Below, piece after piece: positions 40,701 to 47,849 of a DNA stretch of 64,000 bases. Position numbers and translations under genes: made by a program. The DNA lies in the NCBI RefSeq assembly GCF_044901685.1, contig NZ_JBJDPS010000020.1:48420-112419 (forward strand), in the 5' to 3' direction. Under the pieces are notes generated by a model that saw only the letters and a program-made list of their open reading frames with translations, was not told where the DNA came from and ran no database searches. Every line of letters starts with the position of its first letter. Within the stretch, counting starts at the first letter, position 1. This DNA is from Micromonospora_G sp044901685. Its GTDB lineage: Bacteria > Actinomycetota > Actinomycetes > Mycobacteriales > Micromonosporaceae.

Positions 40701-41264
40701 TACTCCGAGGGCAACGACCTGGTGGTGCTGGACGAGAACGGGCACACCGAACGGGCCCGGTTCACCTTCCCCCGGCAGCGGCAGGAACGCCGCCTCTGCC
40801 TCGCCGACTTCTTCAAGCCCAGGGAGCAGGGGCTGGACGTGGTGGCGTTGCAACTGGTCACCGTGGGGCAGCCGATCAGCGAGTACACCGCGAAGATGTT
40901 CGCCCGCAACGAGTACCGGGACTATCTCGAGGTGCACGGGCTGTCCGTACAGCTCACCGAGGCCCTGGCCGAATACTGGCACCGTCGGGTCCGCAGCGAG
41001 CTGGTCCTACCCGGTGGCCGTACGGTCGCCAGCACCGACCCGACCGACCTCGCCGGCCTGCTGCGCAACGACTACCGGGGCTGCCGGTACGCGCTCGGCT
41101 ACACCGCCTGCCCCGACCTCGAAGACCGGACGAAGATCGTCGACCTGCTCGGCGCGGAACGGATCGGCGTACGCCTCTCCGAGGAGTTCCAGCTCGAACC
41201 CGAGCAGGCCACCGACGCCATCATCGTCCACCACCCCGAAGCCAACTACTTCAACGCCAAATGA
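37734..41264 (+). CDS. metH: Cobalamin-dependent methionine synthase MetH
   Basis: 1176 residues, transferring methyl from methyltetrahydrofolate to homocysteine through cobalamin. Modules in order: homocysteine domain with zinc Cys223 (GLNCATGPAEM) and Cys289/290 (GGCCGTTPEH); folate domain starting at VGERTNANGSKAFREAM; cobalamin cap and binding domain with the lower ligand His739 in DVHDIGKNLV; and a C-terminal activation domain for SAM-driven reactivation (EYTAKMFARNEYRDYLEVHG and YRGCRYALGYTACPDLEDR). Length is normal for the compact actinobacterial form. All key residues are present. Confidence 0.97.
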   Translation: MPESLLDALANRILIADGAMGTMLQAADLSLDDFEGYEGCNEVLNVTRPEVVRAVHDAYFAAGADCVETNTFGTNLGNLGEYDIQHRIVELAEAGARIARLAADHWSTPEKPRYVLGSIGPGTKLPTLGHSRYDALRQAYLENATGLLTGGVDALIIETCQDLLQVKSAVVGARRAMADAGRTVPLICHVTVETTGTMLLGSEIGAALTALEPLGIDLIGLNCATGPAEMSEHLRYLSQHARVPLSVMPNAGLPQLTADGAYYPLTPDELAEALDRFVHEYGVALVGGCCGTTPEHIRKVAERLGNTTPTVREPSPEAGVASIYHHVPFAQDASVLMVGERTNANGSKAFREAMLAGDWQACVEIARGQARDGSHLLDLCVDYVGRDGAEDMRQLAGRFATASTLPIMLDSTEPQVIEAGLEMLGGRCVVNSVNFEDGDGPESRYARVMPIVKEHGAAVVALTIDEEGQARTAEWKVRVASRLIDDLTGRWGLKIGDIMVDALTFPIATGQEETRRDGIETINAIREIATRYPGVNFTLGVSNVSFGLNPAARQVLNSVFLNECVQAGLTSAIVHASKILPMSKIPQEQREVALDLVYDRRRPATADQPAYDPVQRFIEIFEGVDAASARASRAEELAGLPLGERLKRRIVDGERNGLEADLDEALTERPALEIINDTLLDGMKVVGELFGSGQMQLPFVLQSAEVMKTAVAYLEPHMEKADDGGKGRIVLATVKGDVHDIGKNLVDIILSNNGYEVVNIGIKQPISAILDAAEEHRADAIGMSGLLVKSTVIMKENLQEMASRGVAQRWPVLLGGAALTRAYVEDDLRSAYEGQVHYARDAFEGLSLMDRVMVAKRGGAAVVDPEREAALAARRARRERHRAMTSDSLPDIFDSSVRSDVATDAEVPEPPFLGTRVIKGVPLADYAAVLDERATFVGQWGLRGARGGNGPSYEELVETEGRPRLRYWLDRLIADQVLEAAVVYGYFPAYSEGNDLVVLDENGHTERARFTFPRQRQERRLCLADFFKPREQGLDVVALQLVTVGQPISEYTAKMFARNEYRDYLEVHGLSVQLTEALAEYWHRRVRSELVLPGGRTVASTDPTDLAGLLRNDYRGCRYALGYTACPDLEDRTKIVDLLGAERIGVRLSEEFQLEPEQATDAIIVHHPEANYFNAK

Positions 41265-41465
41265 CGCAGCCATGAGGCAGACGCGTTCTACCACGCTGTC
41301 CACAGATCATTGCTTTCCGTGGGGTGCGCCTGGGGCACAGCGCGCAGAAAGAGAGTGTCGCGCCGACCTTCGCACACGCCGCTCAGCCAGCAGATGATCA
41401 CGGATTGATTTCACGGACCCCCAATTGCCCGCCCGCTGCCGCCATTCGCGGATTACCAGTGACGG

Positions 41466-41480
41466 AAACTTGACAAGTTT
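41466..41480. promoter_or_regulatory. AAACTTG-A-CAAGTTT palindrome, candidate repressor operator
   Basis: Perfect 7-bp arms around one central base, AT-rich in a GC-rich setting. This is the size of operators bound by XRE or TetR repressors. An XRE regulator gene lies 1.7 kb away in the same patch. Confidence 0.5.
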
Positions 41481-41697
41481 TGAACGCGTTATGGTGCGAG
41501 TTGTTGTCGCAGCGCGAAGCGGGTCGCGCGTTCACCAGGTGTAACGGGTGATGGTTGAGGTGGGAGCTGCCCGCTTGATGGTGAATTCGGGCATGTCGGT
41601 GCGACCGCCGTTCACAGTCGGTGTCGGTCGTACCGTGTTGAGGCAGGCGGTGCTGACGGCGCCGCCGCCGTGCCGGCCGTAAGCAGGCACAAGAGGA

Positions 41698-41725
41698 GGC
41701 GGCACCCGCGGGAACGGGTGCCGCC
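41698..41725 (+). terminator. Strong hairpin upstream of the 64-residue membrane protein gene
   Basis: GGCGGCACCCG, loop CGGGAA, CGGGTGCCGCC: an 11-bp perfect stem ending 45 bp before the GTG. It could terminate an upstream short transcript or act as an attenuator or mRNA stabiliser in the leader. No U-run follows. Confidence 0.5.
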
Positions 41726-41770
41726 GACGCAAATTCCACCCGCCACTGCCTTGAACGGAAGGAACTGCTC

Positions 41771-41965
41771 GTGTCTACGTTACGTCCCCTGGGCTCGCCG
41801 CACCCCGAGCGTCTGCCTCACGCTGGAGTACCGATTCGGTCGGTGGTGATGGTGGCCGCTGCCGTTGGTGGCGCTTTCGCCGCCGTCCACTACCCAGAGA
41901 TCATCAATCCGGTGGTTATTGGGCTGATGATCTTTAGTCTGCTCGATCGTCTGATCGCTCGGTAG
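41771..41965 (+). CDS. Small membrane protein
   Basis: 64 residues with hydrophobic segments at about 24-40 and 46-60 (SVVMVAAAVGGAFAAV, INPVVIGLMIFSLLDRL). The GTG start has GGAAGGA six bases upstream. It lacks a recognised family. A strong hairpin precedes it and another follows, so it is an isolated single-gene transcript in the accessory patch. Confidence 0.6.
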   Translation: MSTLRPLGSPHPERLPHAGVPIRSVVMVAAAVGGAFAAVHYPEIINPVVIGLMIFSLLDRLIAR

Positions 41966-41985
41966 GTTTGCGGCCTGAACAAGTC

Positions 41986-42021
41986 AGAGGCCGGCGGTAC
42001 GAGTTGGTGTTGCCGGCCTCT
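41986..42021 (+). terminator. Hairpin after the small membrane protein gene
   Basis: AGAGGCCGGC and GCCGGCCTCT form a perfect 10-bp stem with a 16-nt loop, 21 bp after the stop codon. It is a likely terminator although no U-run follows, as is common in GC-rich actinobacteria. Confidence 0.6.
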
Positions 42022-42044
42022 GCTCGGACAGAGGGAACCGTGGT

Positions 42045-42293
42045 CTATGGCCTGGCGGACGTAGTTTGTGCATTCGTCTTCGCTATCAGCGGCTTCCGGT
42101 TCGCGGTTGACGCCGGGCCAGCCTTGCGGATTCGGGCGCGGCGCACCTCGACGCCCCGGTCGACCATGGCCACCACCGTGTCCAGCCACGGCCGCCACCA
42201 CGACGCCCGGTCGTCCAGGCTCGGCCGGTGGCCGCCCTGCCCTGCCCGGTAGGACGGGTCAACGAGCAGGTAGCGTCGCGCGGAATACGAGCG
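42045..42293 (-). pseudogene. Truncated DUF6879-like gene remnant
   Basis: A minus-strand frame without a start codon reads SYSARRYLLVDPSYRAG, then RPSLDDRASWWRPWLDTVVAM, then DRGVEVRRARI, after which similarity is lost. The WWRPWLD...G..VRRARI pattern is what I expect in DUF6879-type proteins that accompany XRE regulators, normally continuing to an SEPVSDYIRFE-like end. A TGA lies directly upstream in frame and no ATG or GTG precedes the conserved part. I infer a gene broken at both ends. The family call is from memory of the pattern. Confidence 0.45.
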
Positions 42294-42470
42294 TCACAAC
42301 GCACACCTTTGGCACATGGACCTGCTCGCTCGGAGTGGTCGCCGAGGCGAGCTGACGGACCTCGTACGCGACGATGTAGACGCACGTAGGCGGTTGCTCC
42401 GGTTGCTGGATGACAGTGAGTCGCAGGTCTAGCGGCGGCAATCGCCGTCACCGGACAGGGCGGGCCGAGG

Positions 42471-42722
42471 TCAGCGAGTCCAGAGAATGAACCGGTCGTA
42501 GAGTTCGGCTGGCGACGATCCGCGCAGGTCGCGCGCTGCTTCGACGAGTCGCTCGGCCATGTACGTGGCCATACCGATGCGGTCTCCGGCGAACGACACA
42601 GCAAGTTCCTCGCGCGCGTCTTCGCAAGGCCAGGGGCGTCCGCAGCCGCAGTCCCAGCGGTGACTGGTGCGCTTGTGGGTAAGGTCGGCGGCGACCGACG
42701 AGGCGAGCCGTCGTGCCGTCAC
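42471..42722 (-). CDS. Small hypothetical protein with CxCxxxxPC motif
   Basis: 83 residues. HRWDCGCGRPWPCEDAREELAVSF gives three Cys and a His that could bind a metal; the rest is helical, ending AELYDRFILWTR. The GTG start overlaps the stop of the preceding gene (GTGA). It is the last of three overlapping small genes downstream of the XRE-TPR regulator. No named family. Confidence 0.65.
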   Translation of the reverse strand: MTARRLASSVAADLTHKRTSHRWDCGCGRPWPCEDAREELAVSFAGDRIGMATYMAERLVEAARDLRGSSPAELYDRFILWTR

Positions 42723-42934
42723 CGCTGCGCCTCCCGCTCAGCGGCCAGCATCTCCGGGTCGGTTGCCAGCCGGCGAGCCGCCGCCAGGCGCCCGCACTTG
42801 CCCGCCGGGTACGCCGGGCACAACCGGCACTCCTCACCGCACTCATGTGCCGCGATGGTCGCCCGCGCAATACCGAGGATCGCCGGCCAGAGGTATCGAG
42901 GCATGATCGTCGATGGGTGCCGCTCGACGTTCAT
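42719..42934 (-). CDS. Small Cys-rich hypothetical protein
   Basis: 71 residues. HECGEECRLCPAYPAGKCG in the middle places His and four Cys as in a small zinc site; the ends are helical and basic. The ATG overlaps the preceding stop (ATGA), and its own stop overlaps the next start. With the neighbouring CxCxxxxPC protein it makes a coupled pair of potential metal-binding proteins. Confidence 0.65.
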   Translation of the reverse strand: MNVERHPSTIMPRYLWPAILGIARATIAAHECGEECRLCPAYPAGKCGRLAAARRLATDPEMLAAEREAQR

Positions 42935-43113
42935 CGGCGCCGCCGCACGAAGCGGATCACGCCCGAGTTACCGAGAATCCGTCGCAGCGGCCACGGCATC
43001 GGCTCGTCCGGCGCCGGGGTGGGCATGGGTTCGGTCGGCGCGCGGCGTACCCATGGAGGGAAGAATCGAGGGTTCCCGTCCGCACCAAAGAACCACTTCA
43101 GGTTGTTCGCCAT
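42931..43113 (-). CDS. Small basic hypothetical protein
   Basis: 60 residues. MANNLKWFFGADGNPRFFPPWVRR, a Pro-rich middle (PTEPMPTPAPDEPMPWP) and a basic end VIRFVRRRR. No family recognised; aromatic and basic residues could contact membrane or nucleic acid. The ribosome site is weak. It starts about 108 bp after the XRE-TPR stop and is coupled to the next small gene. Confidence 0.55.
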   Translation of the reverse strand: MANNLKWFFGADGNPRFFPPWVRRAPTEPMPTPAPDEPMPWPLRRILGNSGVIRFVRRRR

Positions 43114-43221
43114 GTGGTGACGATGCCGTCACGACGGGACAGAGGCCAGGTGCGTTATGGGGCAGACGTGCCGAACCTGTCTGCGGATGTGACCCGTGAC
43201 GGGGCAGCGCCGCAGGTCAAC

Positions 43222-44445
43222 TCAATCGCTGACGTCGAGGAAGTCCGCCAGGTCGCGTAGCTCAAGCGGAATCGCACGCGCCCGGCTGCGAAGCAGGCGC
43301 GAGGTCAAGGTGTGGGCGTACCGCTGGTAGCGCAGCCAGCCGGCTGCGGTCGCGCGTAGTTGCAGCAGAACATCCAGTGCTTCGTCGTGGTGTCGACGCT
43401 CGATGTGGGCCGCCGCCACGTCGAGACGGAAGCGTTGATAGGTGATCGCCGGTCGAGCGGAGGACGGCACGGACCGAGCAGCCTTCAGGGCGCGTCCCGC
43501 ATCGCCTGTGACCATCGCGAGTTCGACCTCTCGCATGGCTACCACCGCCGGGCTAAACGTGGTCCAGTGAGTGACATGCGGCGATCTGTACCCGACAGCA
43601 ACGTGCGCTGCCGCGCGCGCTCGGCGCAGCGAGTCCATGGCCACGTCCATTCGGTTGTTCCGCGTGGCCGCCGCAGCAGCGCCCAGGTTCAACCATCCCC
43701 AGGTGGCGATATCACTTTGCGGCGATCGGGTCAGGCTGGGCTCGATCGCCTCGGCGGTTGCCAGCGCCGCCCGCTCGGCCTCGTTGAACCGCGCCTGCCT
43801 GGTGAGCAGCCAGTTCTCGCTGCACACCGCCGAAGCGACCAGCATGTCGCTGCCGGCTTGGTGGGCGGCGTCGATGGCAAGGCCCAGGGCGTAGTAGGCG
43901 AGGTCGTCCTTGCGTAACTGGATCAGGATCATTGCGGCGGTCTGGTAGGTCTGTGCGAGTTGTTCCCAGGCCGTCGCTTGGTGGGGCTCGGGCGCGGCCG
44001 AGGTCGCCGCGCGTGCGTACGTGATCGCGGTTGGAAGCGCGGCCACTCCGGCGGCGTAATCGCTGTCCCGGAACATGCCGTTGATCTCGCGTACGGACTG
44101 CCAGACGTCGGTGCTGGACGGTGCGTCCTCGTCGTCGGCGAGAGTGACGACCCCGCCACCACTGAGCGCCCGTGCCGGTTGGAGGACGCGACGCATGACG
44201 TACAGGTCGTCGCGGTCGTCGGTGTTACCGGGAGCGAATCGAGGCACGGGGTGAAAGAGGGCCACGGTCGTGACGTCCAGGGCCGTGGCGAGTTTTCGGA
44301 GGGTTGGCAGAGATGCGGAGTCGCGGTCGCCACGTTCGAGCTTGCGGATCACGGAGACGCTGACGGTGGAGCGCTCGGCAAGGTTTTCCTGCGTGAACCC
44401 GGCTCGGCGACGCAGGCGGGCAAGATTGTCACCGATGCTCGGCAT
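43222..44445 (-). CDS. XRE-type regulator with TPR-like C-terminal domain
   Basis: 407 residues. The helix-turn-helix (IGDNLARLRRRAGFTQENLAERSTVSVSVIRKLERGDRDSASLPTLRKLATAL) occupies about 3-60. The rest is all helical with paired repeats (QATAWEQLAQTYQTAAMILIQLRKDDLAYYALGLAIDAA; DIATWGWLNLGAAAAATRNN) like TPR proteins. XRE plus TPR is the layout of peptide-sensing RRNPP regulators and of many actinobacterial XRE proteins of unknown ligand. The ATG is chosen for GGGAGA at about 8 nt; another ATG 9 bp upstream lies too close to that site. Three small genes follow on the same strand. Confidence 0.85.
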   Translation of the reverse strand: MPSIGDNLARLRRRAGFTQENLAERSTVSVSVIRKLERGDRDSASLPTLRKLATALDVTTVALFHPVPRFAPGNTDDRDDLYVMRRVLQPARALSGGGVVTLADDEDAPSSTDVWQSVREINGMFRDSDYAAGVAALPTAITYARAATSAAPEPHQATAWEQLAQTYQTAAMILIQLRKDDLAYYALGLAIDAAHQAGSDMLVASAVCSENWLLTRQARFNEAERAALATAEAIEPSLTRSPQSDIATWGWLNLGAAAAATRNNRMDVAMDSLRRARAAAHVAVGYRSPHVTHWTTFSPAVVAMREVELAMVTGDAGRALKAARSVPSSARPAITYQRFRLDVAAAHIERRHHDEALDVLLQLRATAAGWLRYQRYAHTLTSRLLRSRARAIPLELRDLADFLDVSD

Positions 44446-44593
44446 CGTGATCATCTCCCAGCTGGTGGTCTGGGCGGTTCCGCTCGGCCTTGACCCCGGA
44501 CGCCCTCAATCCGGACGGTACACCTTGAGGCGGATCATCCTTCGGCGGCGACCAGCGCCATTCCTAAAAGCTACCGATGTTGACCATTTTCCG

Positions 44594-45118
44594 TCAGCCG
44601 GCCGCTTCGGCGCTGGTGTGACGGACGGCGAAAGTCTCGATCGCGTCCAGATCGTCCGGCTGCAATCCCACCCAGCTATCGGGGCGGATCAGCAGGGCAT
44701 GACCGCCGCCGGTCAGTTCCTCGTAGACCGGCCCGTCGGTCGGCGTCTCGAGGTCGTCCGACCAGATCAGTCGTCGCCCGTCCGCGCGCACCGACCTGGC
44801 GGTGGCGAGCTTCGCCGAGGCAGCGGCATCTCCGGTGAGCGGTTCGGTGAACGCCCGACCGAGCTGCGGCAGCTCCCACAGCCGCTCCAACTCGTCGGCG
44901 TACGCACACCAGGTGGTCGACCAGCGCGCCTCGACCAGACCGAAGGCGTGCAGGGCGTGGATCCGGCTGATCAGGGGCGGCATCCATTGGAGCAGCACCG
45001 AGCGGCCGGCGGCGGTGGCGTAGCCGTACGCCAGGGTTCCTCCCCACCGGCCGGGGTCGTCGACGTTGAGCACCCCGTCCACGTCGAGCAGCCACACCGG
45101 CTTTTGTAGATCGACCAT
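44594..45118 (-). CDS. HAD-like protein, SAK RNA-repair type
   Basis: 174 residues. It begins PVWLLDVDGVLNVDDP, the HAD nucleophile motif with Val-Leu-Asn in place of Thr. EARWSTTWCAYADEL and RLIWSDDLETP match the HAD group found in Swiss-Army-knife RNA repair proteins and in stand-alone actinobacterial proteins. The reaction is unknown. It follows the NUDIX gene by 6 bp and is probably co-transcribed. Confidence 0.75.
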   Translation of the reverse strand: MVDLQKPVWLLDVDGVLNVDDPGRWGGTLAYGYATAAGRSVLLQWMPPLISRIHALHAFGLVEARWSTTWCAYADELERLWELPQLGRAFTEPLTGDAAASAKLATARSVRADGRRLIWSDDLETPTDGPVYEELTGGGHALLIRPDSWVGLQPDDLDAIETFAVRHTSAEAAG

Positions 45119-45124
45119 CTGTGA

Positions 45125-45688
45125 CTACACCCAGTCTCTGAGTTTGGCGAGGAAGCGGGTGAAGTGTGGGTCGAAGCGGGAACCATCGGTTGCTTGCACC
45201 TCTGCCAACGACCACCACCGGGCCTCCCGGAACTCGCTGTGGTCGATCCGTAGCGGCTGCTGGCGGTCGCTGTAAACGAGGAACCACAGGCTCACGTCGG
45301 TGTGCCCGGCATCCATGCCGACGGTTCGGGTCACGGTGAGAAAGGTGGGCCGCTCCTCGAAGGCGCTGTCGGTCGTGATGCCGAGTTCCTCCTCCGCCTC
45401 CCGGCGGGCGGTCTGCGCCGGGTGCTCGTCCGGTTCGACGTGTCCGCCGGGCGGCAGCCACAGCCCGGCGTTGATGTGGTCGACCAGGAGGAGGCTGCCA
45501 TCCGTACGGTCGATTGGAACGACGTAGGACACCAGGTGACGTGGCGGGGTGGCCGGCTTGACCCGCCGGAAGACGTCATCGGTGCTCTCCAGCCACCGCA
45601 ACGTCTCCAGCCGGTGCTGAGCCTCCAACTCGTCTGCCGGCTCAACGCCGGAGACCAGGTCGTGGACAACCGCTACGGATGGACGCAT
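45125..45688 (-). CDS. NUDIX hydrolase
   Basis: 187 residues. The complete Nudix box GGHVEPDEHPAQTARREAEEELGI lies at about 80-103, preceded by LLLVDHINAGLWLPP. An N-terminal helical extension (1-50) and HLVSYVVPIDRTDGS precede it. Members hydrolyse nucleoside-diphosphate-X compounds; the substrate here is not evident. It is first in a probable two-gene unit with the HAD-like gene. Some actinobacterial integrative elements also carry a NUDIX gene, but no integrase is present. Confidence 0.9.
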   Translation of the reverse strand: MRPSVAVVHDLVSGVEPADELEAQHRLETLRWLESTDDVFRRVKPATPPRHLVSYVVPIDRTDGSLLLVDHINAGLWLPPGGHVEPDEHPAQTARREAEEELGITTDSAFEERPTFLTVTRTVGMDAGHTDVSLWFLVYSDRQQPLRIDHSEFREARWWSLAEVQATDGSRFDPHFTRFLAKLRDWV

Positions 45689-45708
45689 CCAGGGATCATG
45701 CCAGGGCG

Positions 45709-45966
45709 CTACCGGCGACGGAGGAAGGCGTGTACGAGTTTGCTGCTGCCGAACTCGGCGATGTTCAGCAGTTCCCAGCCGAGCGGGTCGAGCGCCTCGG
45801 CGGCCATCAACGCGTACGTCGCCCGTTCCGGGCCGACCCCGCGATGGGACATGATCGCCAGGTAGCGGTGTGGGTAGCCGCGCAGGTCGGCGGTGTTGTT
45901 CAGGATCGCCTCCGCGCTGACGATGCGCGTCCGTGCGATCATCTCAGCGGTCTCCCGGGTGGCCAT
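45709..45966 (-). CDS. Small conserved-looking hypothetical protein
   Basis: 85 residues: MATRETAEMIARTRIVS, then LRGYPHRYLAIMSHRGVGPERATYALMAAEALDPLGWELLNIAEFGSSKLVHAFLRRR. The GWELLNIAEF plus HAFLRRR end is reminiscent of the DUF4177-like fold, but similarity is weak. A TAGGGT box seven bases before the ATG supports leaderless expression. It diverges from a lipoprotein gene that is also leaderless. Confidence 0.6.
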   Translation of the reverse strand: MATRETAEMIARTRIVSAEAILNNTADLRGYPHRYLAIMSHRGVGPERATYALMAAEALDPLGWELLNIAEFGSSKLVHAFLRRR

Positions 45967-45973
45967 GCCACCC

Positions 45974-45979
45974 ACCCTA
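45974..45979 (-). promoter_or_regulatory. -10 box TAGGGT, leaderless start of the 85-residue gene
   Basis: TAGGGT on the minus strand with a seven-base gap to the ATG. Confidence 0.5.
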
Positions 45980-46030
45980 ATCGGGCTCTGCTCGTGCTGT
46001 CGGGGCCTGCGCGCCGGGCCCCGCGCCCGG

Positions 46031-46036
46031 TACGTT
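46031..46036 (+). promoter_or_regulatory. -10 box TACGTT, leaderless start of the lipoprotein gene
   Basis: TACGTT with six bases to the ATG; together with the minus-strand box 52 bp away it forms a compact divergent promoter. Confidence 0.5.
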
Positions 46037-46042
46037 GGCGTC

Positions 46043-46714
46043 ATGGAACTCCCGTCGTCGGGCCTCCTCCGGAACATGACATCGCGCGGGATGCGCAGGG
46101 TGTGGGTCGGTGGGCTAGGCGCACTGGTCGTCGTCCTCTTCGCCGCCGGCTGCGGCAGCGGGTCGTCGGACGTGCCGACGCCGACGACCGGTCCGGCAGC
46201 CCCGGAGACGACCGGCAGTTCGGCGCCCGCCGGGACCGGCCGGACGTACGACGCGGTCGGTCTGGACCTGTGCGCCCGTACGGACCTCGGCCCGCTCGCC
46301 GACCTGTCGCTCACGGTCGAGCGGCGGGAGCCGAAGCAGCCGCGTTCGGCGCCGGGAGCAGCCTGCCTGTTCGAGATGCGTACGCGTAGCGGGCACCAGG
46401 CGAGCCTCCTGGTCGAGGCGTCCACGTTGGGCTCGGCCGACGAGGCGGGGCGCCTCTACCGGGCCACCCAGGACGTTTCCGAGATGAACCCGGACGGCGC
46501 CGTCGACGGTGTCGGCGACGAGGCGGAAGCCTTCGCCCAGCAGTCCGAACCCGGCTTCAGGTATGCCGAGTACATGATCCACACGCGTAGCGGGAACCTG
46601 GTCCTGAAGGTGTGGCTGGCGGTGGGCGGCACCGCCTTCACCCCGAAGGACGTGCTGGCGGCCAAGGTGGAGACGATCGTGAAGGCGACGCTGTCGCAGG
46701 TCCCGGAGTCCTGA
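46043..46714 (+). CDS. Secreted lipoprotein
   Basis: 223 residues. A basic N-terminus, hydrophobic segment and lipobox LFAAGC (Cys at about 38) mark a lipoprotein. A Pro/Thr/Ser linker (40-68) is followed by a globular domain with LDLCARTDLGPLADL and ACLFEMRTRSG, whose two Cys may pair; this resembles the DUF3558-like extracellular domains of actinobacteria. The function is unknown. Convergent with the metallo-hydrolase gene, with 7 bp between stops. Confidence 0.78.
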   Translation: MELPSSGLLRNMTSRGMRRVWVGGLGALVVVLFAAGCGSGSSDVPTPTTGPAAPETTGSSAPAGTGRTYDAVGLDLCARTDLGPLADLSLTVERREPKQPRSAPGAACLFEMRTRSGHQASLLVEASTLGSADEAGRLYRATQDVSEMNPDGAVDGVGDEAEAFAQQSEPGFRYAEYMIHTRSGNLVLKVWLAVGGTAFTPKDVLAAKVETIVKATLSQVPES

Positions 46715-46721
46715 CCGGCGC

Positions 46722-47621
46722 TCAGGCGCTCTCGGGTACGGGTCGGAAGTGGGTCGGAACCCAGGCGTACCCGTTCTCGACGCGGCGCAGGTGGCCCAGG
46801 CCGGGGAACGGGAGATGGGCCGCCGCCACCCACCATCGGTGCCGGGTGACCAGGTCGAACACCTCGTTCCGGGCGCGTACGGCGAGGTCGGGTTCGTTGT
46901 CGATCGCGATGGAGACGTGCGGCTGCGGCAGTTGGACGCTGTGACTGTGCACGACGTCGCCCCAGAAGAGCATCGTGTCCGTACCCTCGCCGACCAGGTA
47001 CCCGGTGTGACCGGCGGTGTGCCCGTGCTGGTCGAGCGCCCGTACGCCGGGCAGCACCTCGTTGGTGTCGGTGTCGAAGGTGTCGAGCCGACCGGTTCGC
47101 TGGTACGGGGCCAGGCTGGTGGCCGCCGTCTGGTGGATCGTCCGTTGGACGCCCTCGGCCCGCGCGGTCTGTTCCCCGTCGAGCCAGTACCGGGCGTCGG
47201 CACGGGCGACGTGGACGGTGGCGCGCGGGTAGGCGGCGTCGCCCTGCGCGGTGACCAGGCCGCCGCAGTGGTCGGGGTGCAGATGTGTGATCACAACGTG
47301 TTCGATGTCGTCCGGGGTGACCCCGGCGGCGGAGAGGTTGTCGAGCAGGTGACCGGTGTCGGGGCCGAGTGCGGTCCCGCCACCGGTGTCGACGAGGAGG
47401 TGTCGGCCGTCCTCCTGGACGAGGAAGGCGATGACGGCGGTGTGCGGGTCACCTTCCTCGGGGAGGTAGGCGTCGGTGAGACGGGTCCGTACCTGCTCCT
47501 CCGGGACGCCCCGCAGGTCTTCGGCGAGAATGGGTACGTATCCGTCGTACAGCGCGGTGACCAGGCGGTTTCCGATCCGGAACCGCTGGAAGCCGGGCGC
47601 CTGCGCCGGTGGGTTGGGCAT
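46722..47621 (-). CDS. Metallo-beta-lactamase-fold hydrolase
   Basis: 299 residues. The zinc motif THLHPDHCGG is near residue 112, with the later His in HGHTAGHTGY, Asp in FWGDVVHS and His in AAHLPFPG. The overall pattern (VTALYDGYVPILAEDL at the start) is that of soluble lactonase-like MBL proteins related to quorum-quenching enzymes; the substrate is unproven. It diverges from an XRE/MLTR-type regulator and is the likely target of that regulator. Confidence 0.9.
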   Translation of the reverse strand: MPNPPAQAPGFQRFRIGNRLVTALYDGYVPILAEDLRGVPEEQVRTRLTDAYLPEEGDPHTAVIAFLVQEDGRHLLVDTGGGTALGPDTGHLLDNLSAAGVTPDDIEHVVITHLHPDHCGGLVTAQGDAAYPRATVHVARADARYWLDGEQTARAEGVQRTIHQTAATSLAPYQRTGRLDTFDTDTNEVLPGVRALDQHGHTAGHTGYLVGEGTDTMLFWGDVVHSHSVQLPQPHVSIAIDNEPDLAVRARNEVFDLVTRHRWWVAAAHLPFPGLGHLRRVENGYAWVPTHFRPVPESA

Positions 47622-47849
47622 GGGTGGGTCTCGCTTTCCAAGTGGATCGTTTGATCGTCCCTACTGTGAATCGCCGCGTGGTCGACAACCAGACAGTGCG
47701 GTGGTTACCCAGCCGGCCGGTAACGGACAAAACAGTGACGCGGATATCCGTGGCCGATTCGGGAGGTTCCCGCGACGGGCGGCCGCTCGCGCTGCGGGTA
47801 TCCACGGGATGGACAGGCACGCTGGTGCATTCCCGCCGACACTGGAGGC

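Larger units (their letters stand above)
41265..41770. other. Long intergenic region after metH, start of the accessory patch
   Basis: Base composition drops here. It holds the 15-bp palindrome and the hairpin listed separately. Short open frames on both strands were considered; none has a ribosome site or a leaderless box. No tRNA or attachment-site duplication could be identified. Confidence 0.5.

Noticed and set aside
41470..41495. TTGACA followed by TATGGT as a promoter
   Set aside because: Spacer is only 14 nt, and TTGACA is part of the 15-bp palindrome, which explains it better.
41532..41732. Minus-strand 66-codon frame ending PEFTIKRAAPTSTITRYTW, considered as a peptide precursor
   Set aside because: No ribosome site or -10 box near any start, and its beginning is the strong hairpin; kept only as a remote possibility.
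42316..42432. 38-codon plus-strand frame (MDLLARSGRRGELTD...) resembling a TPR-type repeat fragment
   Set aside because: Too short, no ribosome site or -10 box; at best a remnant in the degraded patch.
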